Of a DNA stretch of 64,000 bases, positions 44,168-53,413 are shown piece by piece. Below the pieces are notes generated by a model. The model ran no database searches. It saw only the letters and a program-made list of their open reading frames with translations, and was not told the DNA's origin. The translations under genes were made by a program, and so were the position numbers. Where the stretch lies: the NCBI RefSeq assembly GCF_045528445.1, contig NZ_JBGQQU010000012.1:8647-72646 (forward strand), given 5' to 3'. Numbering within the stretch: the first letter of the stretch is position 1; each line of letters starts with the position of its first letter. This DNA comes from Desemzia sp045528445 (GTDB taxonomy: Bacteria > Bacillota > Bacilli > Lactobacillales > Carnobacteriaceae).

Positions 44168-45523
44168 TTAGTCTAAACCAATTTCTTCTCTAACAACCGC
44201 TGCGATACGATCAACATAGTTGTTTACTTTTTCTTCAGACGGTGCTTCAGCCATTACACGCAATAAGGGTTCTGTTCCGCTCGGACGAACCAATACGCGC
44301 CCATTGCCTGCCATTTCAGCTTCTACTTCTTCAATAGCTTTCTTGATAGCTGGAACTTCCATAGCGCCATTTTTATCGCTGACTCTTATATTTACCAGCT
44401 TTTGAGGATACTCTGTAACTTCTTCAGCCAATTCAGATAATTTTTTTCCGGTTTCTTTCATAACGTTCAATAATTGAACCGCAGAAAGTAAGCCATCACC
44501 CGTTGTATGGTAATCTAAGAATACCATATGTCCTGATTGTTCCCCACCTAAATTGTAGTCGTTTTTACGCATTTCTTCTACTACATAGCGGTCTCCAACC
44601 TTAGTTTTCAAGGCTTTCATTCCAGCAGATTCCACAGCTTTGTGGAATCCTAAATTACTCATGACTGTTGAAACAATTGTATCTTTTTTCAAATGACCTT
44701 TGTCTTTCATGTGTTTACCGCAAATATACATGATTTTATCGCCATCAACAATATTTCCTAATTCGTCTACAGCAATAATCCGGTCGCCATCGCCGTCAAA
44801 TGCTAAGCCAGCATCTGCACCTTTTTCGACAACCATTTCAGCTAATTTTTCAGGGTGTGTGGACCCTACTCCGTCATTGATATTCAGTCCATTGGGAGAA
44901 ATACCCATAACGTCAAATTCAGTTTCTAAATCAGCAAACAAACGATTGATCAATGGGCTTGTAGCGCCATTTGCTCCATCTAGACAAACTTGCAATCCAT
45001 TCAAATCACCTGCAATGGTTTGTTGTAAGAATTGTGTGTACTTTTGAGAACCTTCTTTGTAATCTTCAACACTTCCCAGTCCTGCTGCGCTTGGACGTGG
45101 TAGTTCGTCTTCATCTTGGTCTAAAAATACTTCAATTTCATCTTCTTGATCATCTGATAATTTGAATCCATCTGAACCAAAGAATTTGATACCATTATCT
45201 GGAGCCGGATTATGAGACGCTGAGATCATTACTCCAGCTGCTGCTCCTTGTACTCTTGTTAAATAAGCTACTCCCGGCGTACTGATAACGCCTAGCTTAA
45301 GAACTTCGATTCCTACAGACATCAACCCAGAAATCAATGCATACTCCAATAATTGTCCGGACATGCGTGTATCTCTACCCACCAAAACACGAGGTTGTTC
45401 GTCTCCCTCTGTATGTTGTGATAGCACATAGCCACCGTATCTTCCAAGTTTAAATGCTAGTTCTGGTGTAAGTTCTGAGTTTGCAACCCCTCTTACTCCA
45501 TCAGTTCCAAAATATTTTCCCAT
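44168..45523 (-). CDS. glmM: Phosphoglucosamine mutase GlmM
   Basis: 451-aa enzyme converting glucosamine 6-phosphate to glucosamine 1-phosphate for cell-wall precursors. It opens GKYFGTDGVRGVAN; the phosphoserine loop ISASHNPAPDNGIKFFG is near residue 100, the metal loop DGDGDRIIAVD near 242, and the phosphate-binding RPSGTEPLLRVMAE near the end. Last gene of the conserved cdaA-cdaR-glmM operon; GlmM of relatives inhibits CdaA directly. Confidence 0.97.
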   Translation of the reverse strand: MGKYFGTDGVRGVANSELTPELAFKLGRYGGYVLSQHTEGDEQPRVLVGRDTRMSGQLLEYALISGLMSVGIEVLKLGVISTPGVAYLTRVQGAAAGVMISASHNPAPDNGIKFFGSDGFKLSDDQEDEIEVFLDQDEDELPRPSAAGLGSVEDYKEGSQKYTQFLQQTIAGDLNGLQVCLDGANGATSPLINRLFADLETEFDVMGISPNGLNINDGVGSTHPEKLAEMVVEKGADAGLAFDGDGDRIIAVDELGNIVDGDKIMYICGKHMKDKGHLKKDTIVSTVMSNLGFHKAVESAGMKALKTKVGDRYVVEEMRKNDYNLGGEQSGHMVFLDYHTTGDGLLSAVQLLNVMKETGKKLSELAEEVTEYPQKLVNIRVSDKNGAMEVPAIKKAIEEVEAEMAGNGRVLVRPSGTEPLLRVMAEAPSEEKVNNYVDRIAAVVREEIGLD

Positions 45524-45615
45524 TTTTCAAAAGCTCCTTTTCAGTAATTGAATCGATTGCTTATTTTTGTATTGAATCATCATTTTAATCACTATTCACT
45601 CAAACACTTTTTTCG

Positions 45616-46803
45616 TTATTCACTGTTGTCTTCTTCTGTACTCTCTTCTGTACTTTGATCAGAAGATGCTGAACTTTCTGAGCTGCCGGAGCTTTCCGTA
45701 GTTTCACTGCTTTCAGACTCTGCACTGCTCTCGGCACTGTTTTCAGATTCAGCACTACTTTCGGATGTAGAACCTGAAGTCTCATTCGTTGGCGGATCTG
45801 GTTCATCAATCGGATCAGAATTCCCTGCTTCTTCATCAACAGTTACCGTAACATCTACTTCTATCGTCTCCGGCAACACTGATGTCGCATTATTCGGTAT
45901 AGGTACTGCGATTTCTACAGTAGACGTCTCAGTTATGCCTGTAATATCCACGGGTACTTCCAGATCTGTTAAGGCCTCCAAAACACTGTCTTCCGCCACA
46001 AGGTTTGCTATCGTTTCCGTGCCTTCAGCAAATTCCAGCTCATACGTATAACCTTCTACGGGCGTACCGGTTTGGATTAGTGACATAGGCAAGTCCTTAT
46101 TATTTGAAGAGACTGGAATCGTTACATTGACTTCACTAGGTGTCACTTCAACATCTAGTTGATTTCCCTCAGCATCTGTCACAATAACCGGCAGTGTTTC
46201 ACTGATGTCGGAATTGATGTTTTCTTCCTCTGAAAGTCTGACTTGGACATTTGCGATCTGTTCTAATGTAGAAGCTGCTCCTTCAACAAGAACTGTCTCT
46301 GTATCCACAATTGGAGTCCCAGCTTCATATCCTCTTGCTAAAGATTCCTCATCAAATAAAACAGATACATCATAGTTATCGCTGGCACGTTCTTCGATAT
46401 TGATCGTCACCTCTGAAGGATAAAGCGTGTATTCCAGTTCATCAGATAAGCCAGATGGTATCAACTCTATCGTGAAAGTTCCCTCACCTAATTCATTTAA
46501 ATCGGGTGTTACAATATCAAAACTTTCAGTAGTCAATGTGTTTAATAAGATCGCAGTAGATCCTTCTAACAAAATAGACACTGATTCAGGTACACCTGTT
46601 ACAAAATACTTTTCTTGATCAATATTCACAATAACAGGCAAATCGGTGATCATTTCAGAACTATTTACCGTAGCTCCTCCTGATCGATTGTTTGTACTAA
46701 ACTGTCTGTTGTTTTCATTATTTACATACGCAAACAATAATATCGCAAATGCTAGTGCTACAATCCGTAGGAACCAAGGAGAATTCGTTACTTTTTCAAT
46801 CAT
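45616..46803 (-). CDS. cdaR: CdaA regulator CdaR (YbbR-domain protein)
   Basis: 395-aa membrane-anchored regulator of the diadenylate cyclase CdaA. An N-terminal signal anchor (residues 10-25) is followed by about three YbbR repeats outside the membrane. The last 55 residues or so are a low-complexity Ser/Glu/Thr tail (SESSAESENSAESSAESESS and onward). Its start overlaps the cdaA stop by four bases. The tail is longer and more uniform than I expect for the family. Confidence 0.93.
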   Translation of the reverse strand: MIEKVTNSPWFLRIVALAFAILLFAYVNNENNRQFSTNNRSGGATVNSSEMITDLPVIVNIDQEKYFVTGVPESVSILLEGSTAILLNTLTTESFDIVTPDLNELGEGTFTIELIPSGLSDELEYTLYPSEVTINIEERASDNYDVSVLFDEESLARGYEAGTPIVDTETVLVEGAASTLEQIANVQVRLSEEENINSDISETLPVIVTDAEGNQLDVEVTPSEVNVTIPVSSNNKDLPMSLIQTGTPVEGYTYELEFAEGTETIANLVAEDSVLEALTDLEVPVDITGITETSTVEIAVPIPNNATSVLPETIEVDVTVTVDEEAGNSDPIDEPDPPTNETSGSTSESSAESENSAESSAESESSETTESSGSSESSASSDQSTEESTEEDNSE

Positions 46804-47642
46804 TTTTTAGAAGCCCCCTTTTTAAAACTATTAAAGAAAGTTTGAATAGGGTTGCTTGTTTGTTCTTCATCATTCGTTACTAAGGCTTTTGTTAAGAATA
46901 CCTCAAAATCTTCTTTTGATAAGTCACGGTACAGGTTGCCGTTTTGTGTAATACTTACCCCACCTGTTTCTTCTGAAACGATGACAGTCAAGGCATCAGA
47001 TACTTCACTCAATCCAATGGCCGCTCTATGACGAGTACCCAATTCTTTAGAGATCAAGGAACTTTCTGATAGCGGCAAATAGCTGGCTGCTGAAGCAATC
47101 TCAAAATCTTGAATAATAACTGCTCCGTCATGCAACGGGGTATTTGGAATAAAGATATTGATTAGTAGCTCTCCGGAAATATCAGCGCTTAAAGGAATAC
47201 CCGTGTTGATATATTCTTCTAACCCTGTTTCCATTTCAATCGCCATCAACGCACCGATACGACGTTTACTCATGTACTGAACAGACTTTAGTATACTTGA
47301 TACAAGTTCTTCGCTAGGGTCTTTTTTCTTTTTCCTACGATTGAATAAAGAACCTCTTCCTAGATGCTCTAAACCTCTGCGCATTTCAGGCTGGAAAATA
47401 ATGATCAAAGCCAATACAGCCCACTGAATCACTAAATCCACAATCCATTCTACCGTTTGCAGTTGGAAGAAATAACTTCCCACTTTTATAAGTACAATAA
47501 TGGAAATTCCTTTTAATAATTGAACAGCTCTTGTTCCTCTTACTACAATAATGAGCTGATAAATGAAAAATGCTACAATCAGAATATCTATCAAATTGAT
47601 AAACGAGCGCCATGTAAAAAGTAGTGACCAATCTATTGACAT
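46800..47642 (-). CDS. cdaA: Diadenylate cyclase CdaA
   Basis: 280-aa c-di-AMP synthase. Three transmembrane helices occupy residues 10-85. The DAC domain follows, with catalytic DGA in PLHDGAVIIQD and RHR in LGTRHRAAIGLSE. First gene of cdaA-cdaR-glmM, under an extended -10 promoter at 47683. c-di-AMP controls potassium and osmolyte transport in Firmicutes. Confidence 0.97.
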   Translation of the reverse strand: MSIDWSLLFTWRSFINLIDILIVAFFIYQLIIVVRGTRAVQLLKGISIIVLIKVGSYFFQLQTVEWIVDLVIQWAVLALIIIFQPEMRRGLEHLGRGSLFNRRKKKKDPSEELVSSILKSVQYMSKRRIGALMAIEMETGLEEYINTGIPLSADISGELLINIFIPNTPLHDGAVIIQDFEIASAASYLPLSESSLISKELGTRHRAAIGLSEVSDALTVIVSEETGGVSITQNGNLYRDLSKEDFEVFLTKALVTNDEEQTSNPIQTFFNSFKKGASKK

Positions 47643-47682
47643 GTGGACACCTCCAAAATGGTAAAATTGTCACTCAGTCCAT

Positions 47683-47691
47683 ATTATATCA
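47683..47691 (-). promoter_or_regulatory. cdaA promoter, extended -10
   Basis: Minus strand TGATATAAT: extended TGN before a consensus TATAAT; no good -35 box. The gap 47700-48030 beyond it shows no gene I can support. Confidence 0.6.
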
Positions 47692-48031
47692 CAGATTAGT
47701 TTGAATGACGCTATTTCATTGCACAGCCTGAGATCTTTTTCTCATTCATCTTTACTCCAGCAAAGGAGGACTTATAGCGGATACAACAATAATAAAATGA
47801 TCCGACAGCCTTTTCGTACCCAAATAAATCATTCTTCTATTAAACTGTCACGAAAAAGAAATTTGCATCCCTTATTATCCAAAACTTTATCCATAAAGGC
47901 ACACAAAAATATTTTACTTTGTCTTTTGAAATAAAAGATTCAGAAAACGTTGCGCTAATAGCCAAACGGTTCTTATTCCCGCACTTTCAAATTAGCTGCT
48001 CACTTCGAAAAAAATTATTTTACCAATACGC

Positions 48032-48071
48032 AAAAAAACTATCGATCAGCAGATTCTCTGATCGATAGTTT
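48032..48071 (-). terminator. Terminator of the tRNA-Tyr/Gln/5S/tRNA-Lys unit
   Basis: AAACTATCGATCAG pairs exactly with CTGATCGATAGTTT, with a T run on the minus strand. Confidence 0.92.
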
Positions 48072-48084
48072 CATCTTATTATAA

Positions 48085-48157
48085 TGAGTCATGCAGGATT
48101 CGAACCTGCGACCCTCTGATTAAAAGTCAGATGCTCTACCAACTGAGCTAATGACTC
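48085..48157 (-). tRNA. tRNA-Lys (TTT)
   Basis: Cloverleaf complete: acceptor GAGTCAT/ATGACTC, anticodon loop CTTTTAA (TTT), T arm GCAGGTTCGAATCCTGC. No encoded CCA. Confidence 0.97.
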
Positions 48158-48170
48158 ATAAATTAAACTA

Positions 48171-48288
48171 GCATGGCTTCGTCCTAATCTCACAAAGGGA
48201 AACCCTTCACTACCTTTGGCGCTAAGAAGCTTAACTGCTGTGTTCGGCATGGGAACAGGTGTGTCCTTCTTGCCATCAAAACCACACA
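48171..48288 (-). rRNA. 5S ribosomal RNA, divergent copy
   Basis: 118 bases, same layout as the 5S at 63878-63995 but different at about a dozen positions. Core sequences CCTGTTCCCATGCCGAACAC and AGTTAAGCTTCTTAGCGCC are kept. Helix I pairs GTGGTTTT with GAAGCCAT here, GTGGTGAC with GTTGCCGC in the other copy, so both ends changed together. It lies among tRNA genes without 16S or 23S. Confidence 0.93.
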
Positions 48289-48303
48289 TAGTTTTATTTA
48301 CAA

Positions 48304-48375
48304 CTGGGCTAGCTGGATTCGAACCAACGCATGAGGGAGTCAAAGTCCCTTGCCTTACCGCTTGGCTACAGCCCA
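48304..48375 (-). tRNA. tRNA-Gln (TTG)
   Basis: Acceptor TGGGCTG/TAGCCCA, anticodon loop CTTTGAC (TTG), T arm with GGTTCGAATCC. Lies between tRNA-Tyr and the 5S gene. Confidence 0.96.
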
Positions 48376-48382
48376 TAAATGA

Positions 48383-48463
48383 TGGAGGGGGGCAGATTCG
48401 AACTGCCGAACCCGAAGGAGCGGATTTACAGTCCGCCGCGTTTAGCCACTTCGCTACCCCTCC
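48383..48463 (-). tRNA. tRNA-Tyr (GTA)
   Basis: Acceptor GGAGGGG/CCCCTCC, anticodon loop CTGTAAA (GTA), long variable arm as expected for tyrosine tRNA; 81 bases. Confidence 0.97.
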
Positions 48464-48654
48464 ATGAATTAAGTGCTGAATTTCAGCAACAAGAATATAA
48501 TACAATAAAATTATCACCTGTGTCAATAAAAAAATTATATTCCAGATTATTTATACATTATTTGGATAAATAATCTACTATTCTCTCGATATACAACCTA
48601 TTCAATTAAAATAGCTAGACAATCAAACCGTATAGTAAAGTGTTGTCATTCTCC

Positions 48655-48698
48655 AAAAAAGATCCACTAAGCTTAGTAACAGCTTCTGCGGATCTTTC
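48655..48698 (-). terminator. Terminator of the oligopeptide operon
   Basis: AAAGATCC pairs with GGATCTTT around a partly paired loop, T run on the minus strand. 16 bases after the amidohydrolase stop. Confidence 0.75.
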
Positions 48699-48713
48699 CA
48701 AGTCGTTATTCTC

Positions 48714-49940
48714 TCAATCAGCAGGATTGTTCACCAAATAATCCTCAGCAATGGCTAAAAATGCTTTCCCCGCTCGAAGCATCGCGACTTCATCAATATT
48801 GAATCGCTTGTGGTGATGTGGATAAGTGGCTTCTATGTCAGGATTACCGCCTCCAACATTAAAAAAGGTTCCTGGTCTGACTTTTGAAAAGTAGCCGAAG
48901 TCCTCTCCTCCCATGGAAGGCTCACGCTCGACCACTTCACTATCACCAAATTTTGCTTTCATAGTGTTCACGAATCTTGCTGTCTCTTTAGGATGATTGT
49001 AAACAGCATCATACCCTCTTGTATACGTCAGTTCACTAGTTCCATGGTACATTTCCGCAATATTTTTGGCCATCAGCTCCATTTCCTGTTGAATGGTATC
49101 TCTTGCTTCATCATGATAAGTACGAACAGTTCCTCTAATCATGGCAGAATCAGCAATAATGTTATTGGCTTCTCCTCCCGCAAGTACAGTAGACACTGTT
49201 ACAACTGCTGGATGAAGCGGATTGATGGCTCGACTCACAAGTGTTTGTAGAGCTTCAATAATTTTCACAGCAATGATGACAGAGTCTACGGTATCTTGAG
49301 GGTGAGCCCCATGACCTCCTTTTCCCTGAACGTGAATATTAAAGAAGTCGGCAGCTGCCATAGCGTAGCCATTCATGTAGCCCACTTTTCCAGCAGCAAG
49401 CAAAGATTGTACATGTTGCCCAAAGACATAATCTACTCCTTCCAAAGCACCAGCCTCTACCATGCTCTTCGCCCCGCCTGGTAGAACTTCTTCCGCATTT
49501 TGATGGATCAACACGACATTTCCATTTAATTCTTCCGTGTGATTGGCTAATACTTTTGCTACACTCAATAACGTTGCCGTATGCGAATCATGCCCGCAAG
49601 CATGCATGACTCCTGGATTTTTTGATTTGTAATCGACCGTATTTTCTTCTTGAATGCGCAACGCATCGAAATCAGCTCGAAAAGCAATCGTCGGTCCTGG
49701 ATTTTCTCCTTCAATTTTAGCTACGATCCCATACCCGTTACCCACACCTTCTTTAATATCCGTAATTCCAAAAGATTTTAATTGTTCAACAATATAAGCA
49801 GCTGTTTCTTTTTCTTCAAAAGACGGTTCCGGGTATTGGTGTAAATGACGTCTCATAACTACTGTTTCAGGATAATTTCCTTCTAGTTCTTGCGCCCAAA
49901 TATCGTAGCTTGTTTTTGTTGTATTGATTGAGGATTCCAT
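48714..49940 (-). CDS. M20-family amidohydrolase (peptidase M20D type)
   Basis: 408-aa metal-dependent hydrolase of the IAA-amino acid / N-acyl-amino acid hydrolase group. Metal-binding motifs are HACGHDSHTATLL near residue 103 and HQNAEEVLPGGAKSM near 140, with GGEDFGYFS near the end. Cytosolic. Last gene of a seven-gene operon beginning with oppB, which suggests it hydrolyses acylated or peptide substrates brought in by the transporter; the exact substrate is not shown. AAGAAAGGAATATT precedes the ATG. Confidence 0.9.
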   Translation of the reverse strand: MESSINTTKTSYDIWAQELEGNYPETVVMRRHLHQYPEPSFEEKETAAYIVEQLKSFGITDIKEGVGNGYGIVAKIEGENPGPTIAFRADFDALRIQEENTVDYKSKNPGVMHACGHDSHTATLLSVAKVLANHTEELNGNVVLIHQNAEEVLPGGAKSMVEAGALEGVDYVFGQHVQSLLAAGKVGYMNGYAMAAADFFNIHVQGKGGHGAHPQDTVDSVIIAVKIIEALQTLVSRAINPLHPAVVTVSTVLAGGEANNIIADSAMIRGTVRTYHDEARDTIQQEMELMAKNIAEMYHGTSELTYTRGYDAVYNHPKETARFVNTMKAKFGDSEVVEREPSMGGEDFGYFSKVRPGTFFNVGGGNPDIEATYPHHHKRFNIDEVAMLRAGKAFLAIAEDYLVNNPAD

Positions 49941-49968
49941 AATATTCCTTCTTTCTATTCTTAATGGA

Positions 49969-50931
49969 TTAAATGACTAATTCTTTCTGTGCAGCTTTTT
50001 TATATTTTTCTTTTAAGAAAGGGACTTCGTTTCTTTTGCAATAAACAAAATGTTCGGACGCAATTTCATGTAAAGCCGCATCTGTATCATCCTCATATTG
50101 ATGAAATGACTCCTGGTAGGCTGTTCTGATACGACTGCGCTCTTGGATTGGGTCTGGTATTGGAACAGCTGACAAAAGAGATTCAGTATAAGGATGCAAC
50201 GGAAAACGATACAACTCATCTGCAGGAGCTACCTCTAACAAACGCCCTCCATTCATCACTCCGATCCGGTCACTAATATACTTCACCATAGACAAATCAT
50301 GTGCAATAAATAAGTACGTTAACTTTTTTTCGTGTTTCAGTGTTTTCAATAAATTAACGATCTGTGCTTGGATCGATACATCTAAAGCAGAAATAGCTTC
50401 ATCTGCAATAATGAAAGAAGGATCAACAGCTAATGCACGCGCAATACCGATCCGTTGACATTGCCCTCCTGAAAACTCCCTCGGGTAGCGTGTAGCGTAC
50501 TCCGAACTCAATCCAACCAATTCCAACAGTTCATAGACTTTTGCTCTTTTTTCTTCTTCACTTTTAACTAACCCGTGCACTTTCAATCCACTACCGACAA
50601 TTTCCATAACGGTTTTCCGAGGGTTTAAAGAAGCATACGGATCTTGGAAAATCATCTGCACATTTTTTCGGAAACGTTGTAACTCTTCTTTCTTTTTCAA
50701 TGGTCCAACAGCTTGTCCATCAAATTGAATCTCTCCGGATGTAGCTTCTTGCAGCTTAGAGATCAGCTTTCCAGTTGTTGATTTGCCGGATCCTGATTCA
50801 CCTACCAAACCAAAAGTTTCTCCTTCATAAATATAGAATGACAAATCATTGACTGCTCGAACCTCAGAGGATTTCCCTTCGTTAAAAAACAGGTTCAAAT
50901 GCTGAATATCAAGTATTTTTTTTGATTTCAT
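49969..50931 (-). CDS. oppF: Oligopeptide ABC transporter ATP-binding protein OppF
   Basis: 320-aa ATPase. Walker A GESGSGKST near residue 45, signature EFSGGQCQRIGIARAL, Walker B FIIADEAISALDV; C-terminal oligopeptide/dipeptide extension RFPLHPYTESLLSAVP. The start at 50931 follows AAGGAGGGCACACGG and overlaps the oppD stop (ATGA). The signature has QCQ where most have QRQ, and Walker B ends EAIS rather than EPVS; both are conservative. Confidence 0.93.
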   Translation of the reverse strand: MKSKKILDIQHLNLFFNEGKSSEVRAVNDLSFYIYEGETFGLVGESGSGKSTTGKLISKLQEATSGEIQFDGQAVGPLKKKEELQRFRKNVQMIFQDPYASLNPRKTVMEIVGSGLKVHGLVKSEEEKRAKVYELLELVGLSSEYATRYPREFSGGQCQRIGIARALAVDPSFIIADEAISALDVSIQAQIVNLLKTLKHEKKLTYLFIAHDLSMVKYISDRIGVMNGGRLLEVAPADELYRFPLHPYTESLLSAVPIPDPIQERSRIRTAYQESFHQYEDDTDAALHEIASEHFVYCKRNEVPFLKEKYKKAAQKELVI

Positions 50932-51983
50932 CCGTGTGCCCTCCTTACATAGTTGTTGTTGAAGACAGAGCGGCGCCAACTGATTTCAGCTGGTGGAGAT
51001 ACCTCTGGAGCTTCAGGATGCAACAGCCACGTTGCTGCATAATGAGTCTTTGATACGGCAAAAACATCCGGCTCCTGACGAAAATCGATTTCCAAAGCAT
51101 AAGCGTTCCTTGGAGCAAACGCATCTCCCATCGGTGGATGAAGCATATTGGGTGGAGTGCCGGGAATTGAATACAGTTCATTATTGACGCTGCCTAAAGT
51201 GGGCATTGAAGCCAATAGTCCCCATGTATAAGGATGTTGAGGATTGTAGAAAATTTCGTCTACTTGTCCCCACTCTACTATTTTTCCGGCATACATGACG
51301 GCTACCCGGTCTGCCATATTCGCTACCACACCTAAATCGTGTGTAATAAAGATAATGGAGGTGTTGATTTTATCTTTTAATTCATTCATCAATTCTAGAA
51401 TTTGAGACTGAATAGTAACATCCAATGCAGTCGTCGGCTCATCCGCTATCAAAATCTTTGGTTTGCAAGCCAACGCAATGGCAATCATCACCCGTTGCCT
51501 CATTCCACCTGAGAATTGATGAGGGTAATGGTACACACGCTTGTTAGCATCTTTTATTCCTACCATCTTCAACAGCTCTTTTGCTTGCTCAAAAGCATCT
51601 CTGGGACTACTGTCCTGGTGTTGGACAATGGACTCTGCAATCTGTTTCCCAACTGACATCGTAGGATTCAGTGAAGTCATTGGATCTTGAAAAATGGTTG
51701 CAATTTCTTTTCCCCGAACCTGCTGCATCTCTGCCTCACTTAACTTCAGCAAGTCTTGCCCTTGATACAGAATCTCACCGCTTTTGATCATCGTTGTTTT
51801 TTTTCCCAACAACCCTAGAATAGCCTGAGTAGAAACGGATTTCCCCGATCCGGATTCTCCAACGATTGCTAATGTTTCTCCATCGTATAAATCGAAATTC
51901 ACTCCTCTGACAGCGTGCATCTCTCCAGCAGCTGTCTGGAAAGAGATTTCCAAATTTCTTACTTCCAATAATTTCTTTCGCAT
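50928..51983 (-). CDS. oppD: Oligopeptide ABC transporter ATP-binding protein OppD
   Basis: 351-aa ATPase. Walker A GESGSGKSV near residue 40, signature QFSGGMRQRVMIAIAL, Walker B ILIADEPTTALDV and the C-terminal NPQHPYTWGLLASMP motif of peptide importers. Pairs with OppF. It lies 24 bases after the M20 dipeptidase gene in the same operon. Confidence 0.94.
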   Translation of the reverse strand: MRKKLLEVRNLEISFQTAAGEMHAVRGVNFDLYDGETLAIVGESGSGKSVSTQAILGLLGKKTTMIKSGEILYQGQDLLKLSEAEMQQVRGKEIATIFQDPMTSLNPTMSVGKQIAESIVQHQDSSPRDAFEQAKELLKMVGIKDANKRVYHYPHQFSGGMRQRVMIAIALACKPKILIADEPTTALDVTIQSQILELMNELKDKINTSIIFITHDLGVVANMADRVAVMYAGKIVEWGQVDEIFYNPQHPYTWGLLASMPTLGSVNNELYSIPGTPPNMLHPPMGDAFAPRNAYALEIDFRQEPDVFAVSKTHYAATWLLHPEAPEVSPPAEISWRRSVFNNNYVRRAHG

Positions 51984-52007
51984 CGCTCCACCTCTTTTCT
52001 CAAATTT

Positions 52008-53390
52008 TTACGCGGCACCGAATTCTTTCATCAATTCCACCATATGCGCAATATTCTGATAAAAATCATTCAAACGGATGTTTTCATTTGGCGCATGCGC
52101 CCCTGAATTTGCCCAACCTGCTCCAACTCCCGCCACCGGCAGATGCAAATATTTTTCGAACAACTCACTGGGACCTGTACCTGCCATGCTAGGCGAGACT
52201 AAGACCGGATTGTCCGCTCCATAGATTTTCTCTGCTGTTGAAACGACCGTTGCAATAAAAGGGTCATCAATTGATGTGCGTTGTGCTCCTTCAGCTGCAA
52301 TCATCGTTACAGAAATATCTTGATAACCGTGAGTTTCTAAATGATGACATATGCAATTATAAATGTGTTCTGGTTCTTGACCAGGTACTAAACGACAATC
52401 CAATTTGGCTTTGGCCGTTTTAGGGAGAACGGTTTTGATGCCATGACCCGTATACCCGCTGTTGAATCCACAAATAGTCATCGTAGGATAAAAAGCCAAT
52501 GCTTCCGTTGGACTGATGTCAGTTCCTTCAGTGATGAATTTCCCTGTCACTCCATACTGTTCTTTCACTTCAGCTGGATCAAAGGGTTGTGCTGCTGCAG
52601 CTTCTTTATCTTGTTTGGATAATGCCGGTATGCCATCATAAAATCCTTCTACTACAATTTCATTGTGCTCATTTTTCATGGATTCCAACGCATGGACCAA
52701 ACGCCAAGCAGGATTGTCAATAATTGCCGCCATAGAAGAATGGATATCAATGGCGGCGGTAGTCACTTCTAAATCAAAGTATGCGATACCTTTCATTCCT
52801 GCACTCACAACATAATTTTCGTATTTATCTTTTGAACCTGCTTCCCAAATGCACGCATCTGCTTGAAAGAGCTCTGCGTATTTTTCTATATAAGGTCCCA
52901 AATGAGGGCTTCCAATCTCTTCTTCCCCTTCTAATAAAAATTTCACATTACAAGATAAGTCACCTGTTTCGTGCAAGATCGATAAAGCATTTAGTCGTGC
53001 CATAAAATTGGCTTTATTGTCTGAAACTCCTCGTGCATAGAGTAGGCCATCTTTTACAGTAGGCTCGAAAGGTTCTGTGTACCATTCTTCTAAAGGTTCT
53101 GGTGGCTGCACATCGTAATGGTTGTAGAACAATAGCGTACGCTCACTATTCCCATTGGGAGATGCGGGGAAAAATCCGTAAATCACTGGGTGTCCACCTA
53201 AATCATCAAATACCTGGACTTCCCCACCAGTTCGTTCAATCAATCCTTTTACATACGCAACAGTTTCAGGAATTTGTCGGTGTTGCGTGGAAACCGATTC
53301 GATGCGCAAGTAATCGTAAAATTCTGTTTCCCGTTGTGAAGCCATTTCTTTAGCTTTTTCGATCGTTCCTATTACTTGTGATTGTTTCAT
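52008..53390 (-). CDS. M20-family metallopeptidase (dipeptidase type)
   Basis: 460-aa di-zinc peptidase of the ArgE/DapE/CNDP type. Metal motifs FYNHYDVQPPEPLEEW near residue 90 and LLEGEEEIGSPHLG near 150; STAEKIYGADNPVLVSPSMAGTG near the C-terminus. Start at 53390 behind AAAGGAGCAGATAAG; the longer frame runs into oppA. Its place inside the opp operon suggests it splits imported peptides. Confidence 0.9.
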   Translation of the reverse strand: MKQSQVIGTIEKAKEMASQRETEFYDYLRIESVSTQHRQIPETVAYVKGLIERTGGEVQVFDDLGGHPVIYGFFPASPNGNSERTLLFYNHYDVQPPEPLEEWYTEPFEPTVKDGLLYARGVSDNKANFMARLNALSILHETGDLSCNVKFLLEGEEEIGSPHLGPYIEKYAELFQADACIWEAGSKDKYENYVVSAGMKGIAYFDLEVTTAAIDIHSSMAAIIDNPAWRLVHALESMKNEHNEIVVEGFYDGIPALSKQDKEAAAAQPFDPAEVKEQYGVTGKFITEGTDISPTEALAFYPTMTICGFNSGYTGHGIKTVLPKTAKAKLDCRLVPGQEPEHIYNCICHHLETHGYQDISVTMIAAEGAQRTSIDDPFIATVVSTAEKIYGADNPVLVSPSMAGTGPSELFEKYLHLPVAGVGAGWANSGAHAPNENIRLNDFYQNIAHMVELMKEFGAA

Positions 53391-53413
53391 TCTTATCTGC
53401 TCCTTTTGTCTGA

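Noticed and set aside
45600..45839. 79-codon ORF in the cdaR tail region
   Set aside because: Alternative frame of the Ser/Glu low-complexity tail of cdaR.
47701..47934. 77-codon plus-strand ORF upstream of cdaA
   Set aside because: Ser/Arg-rich, no ribosome site, unlike real proteins of this genome.
48089..48526. 145-codon minus-strand ORF
   Set aside because: It covers three tRNA genes and the 5S gene.
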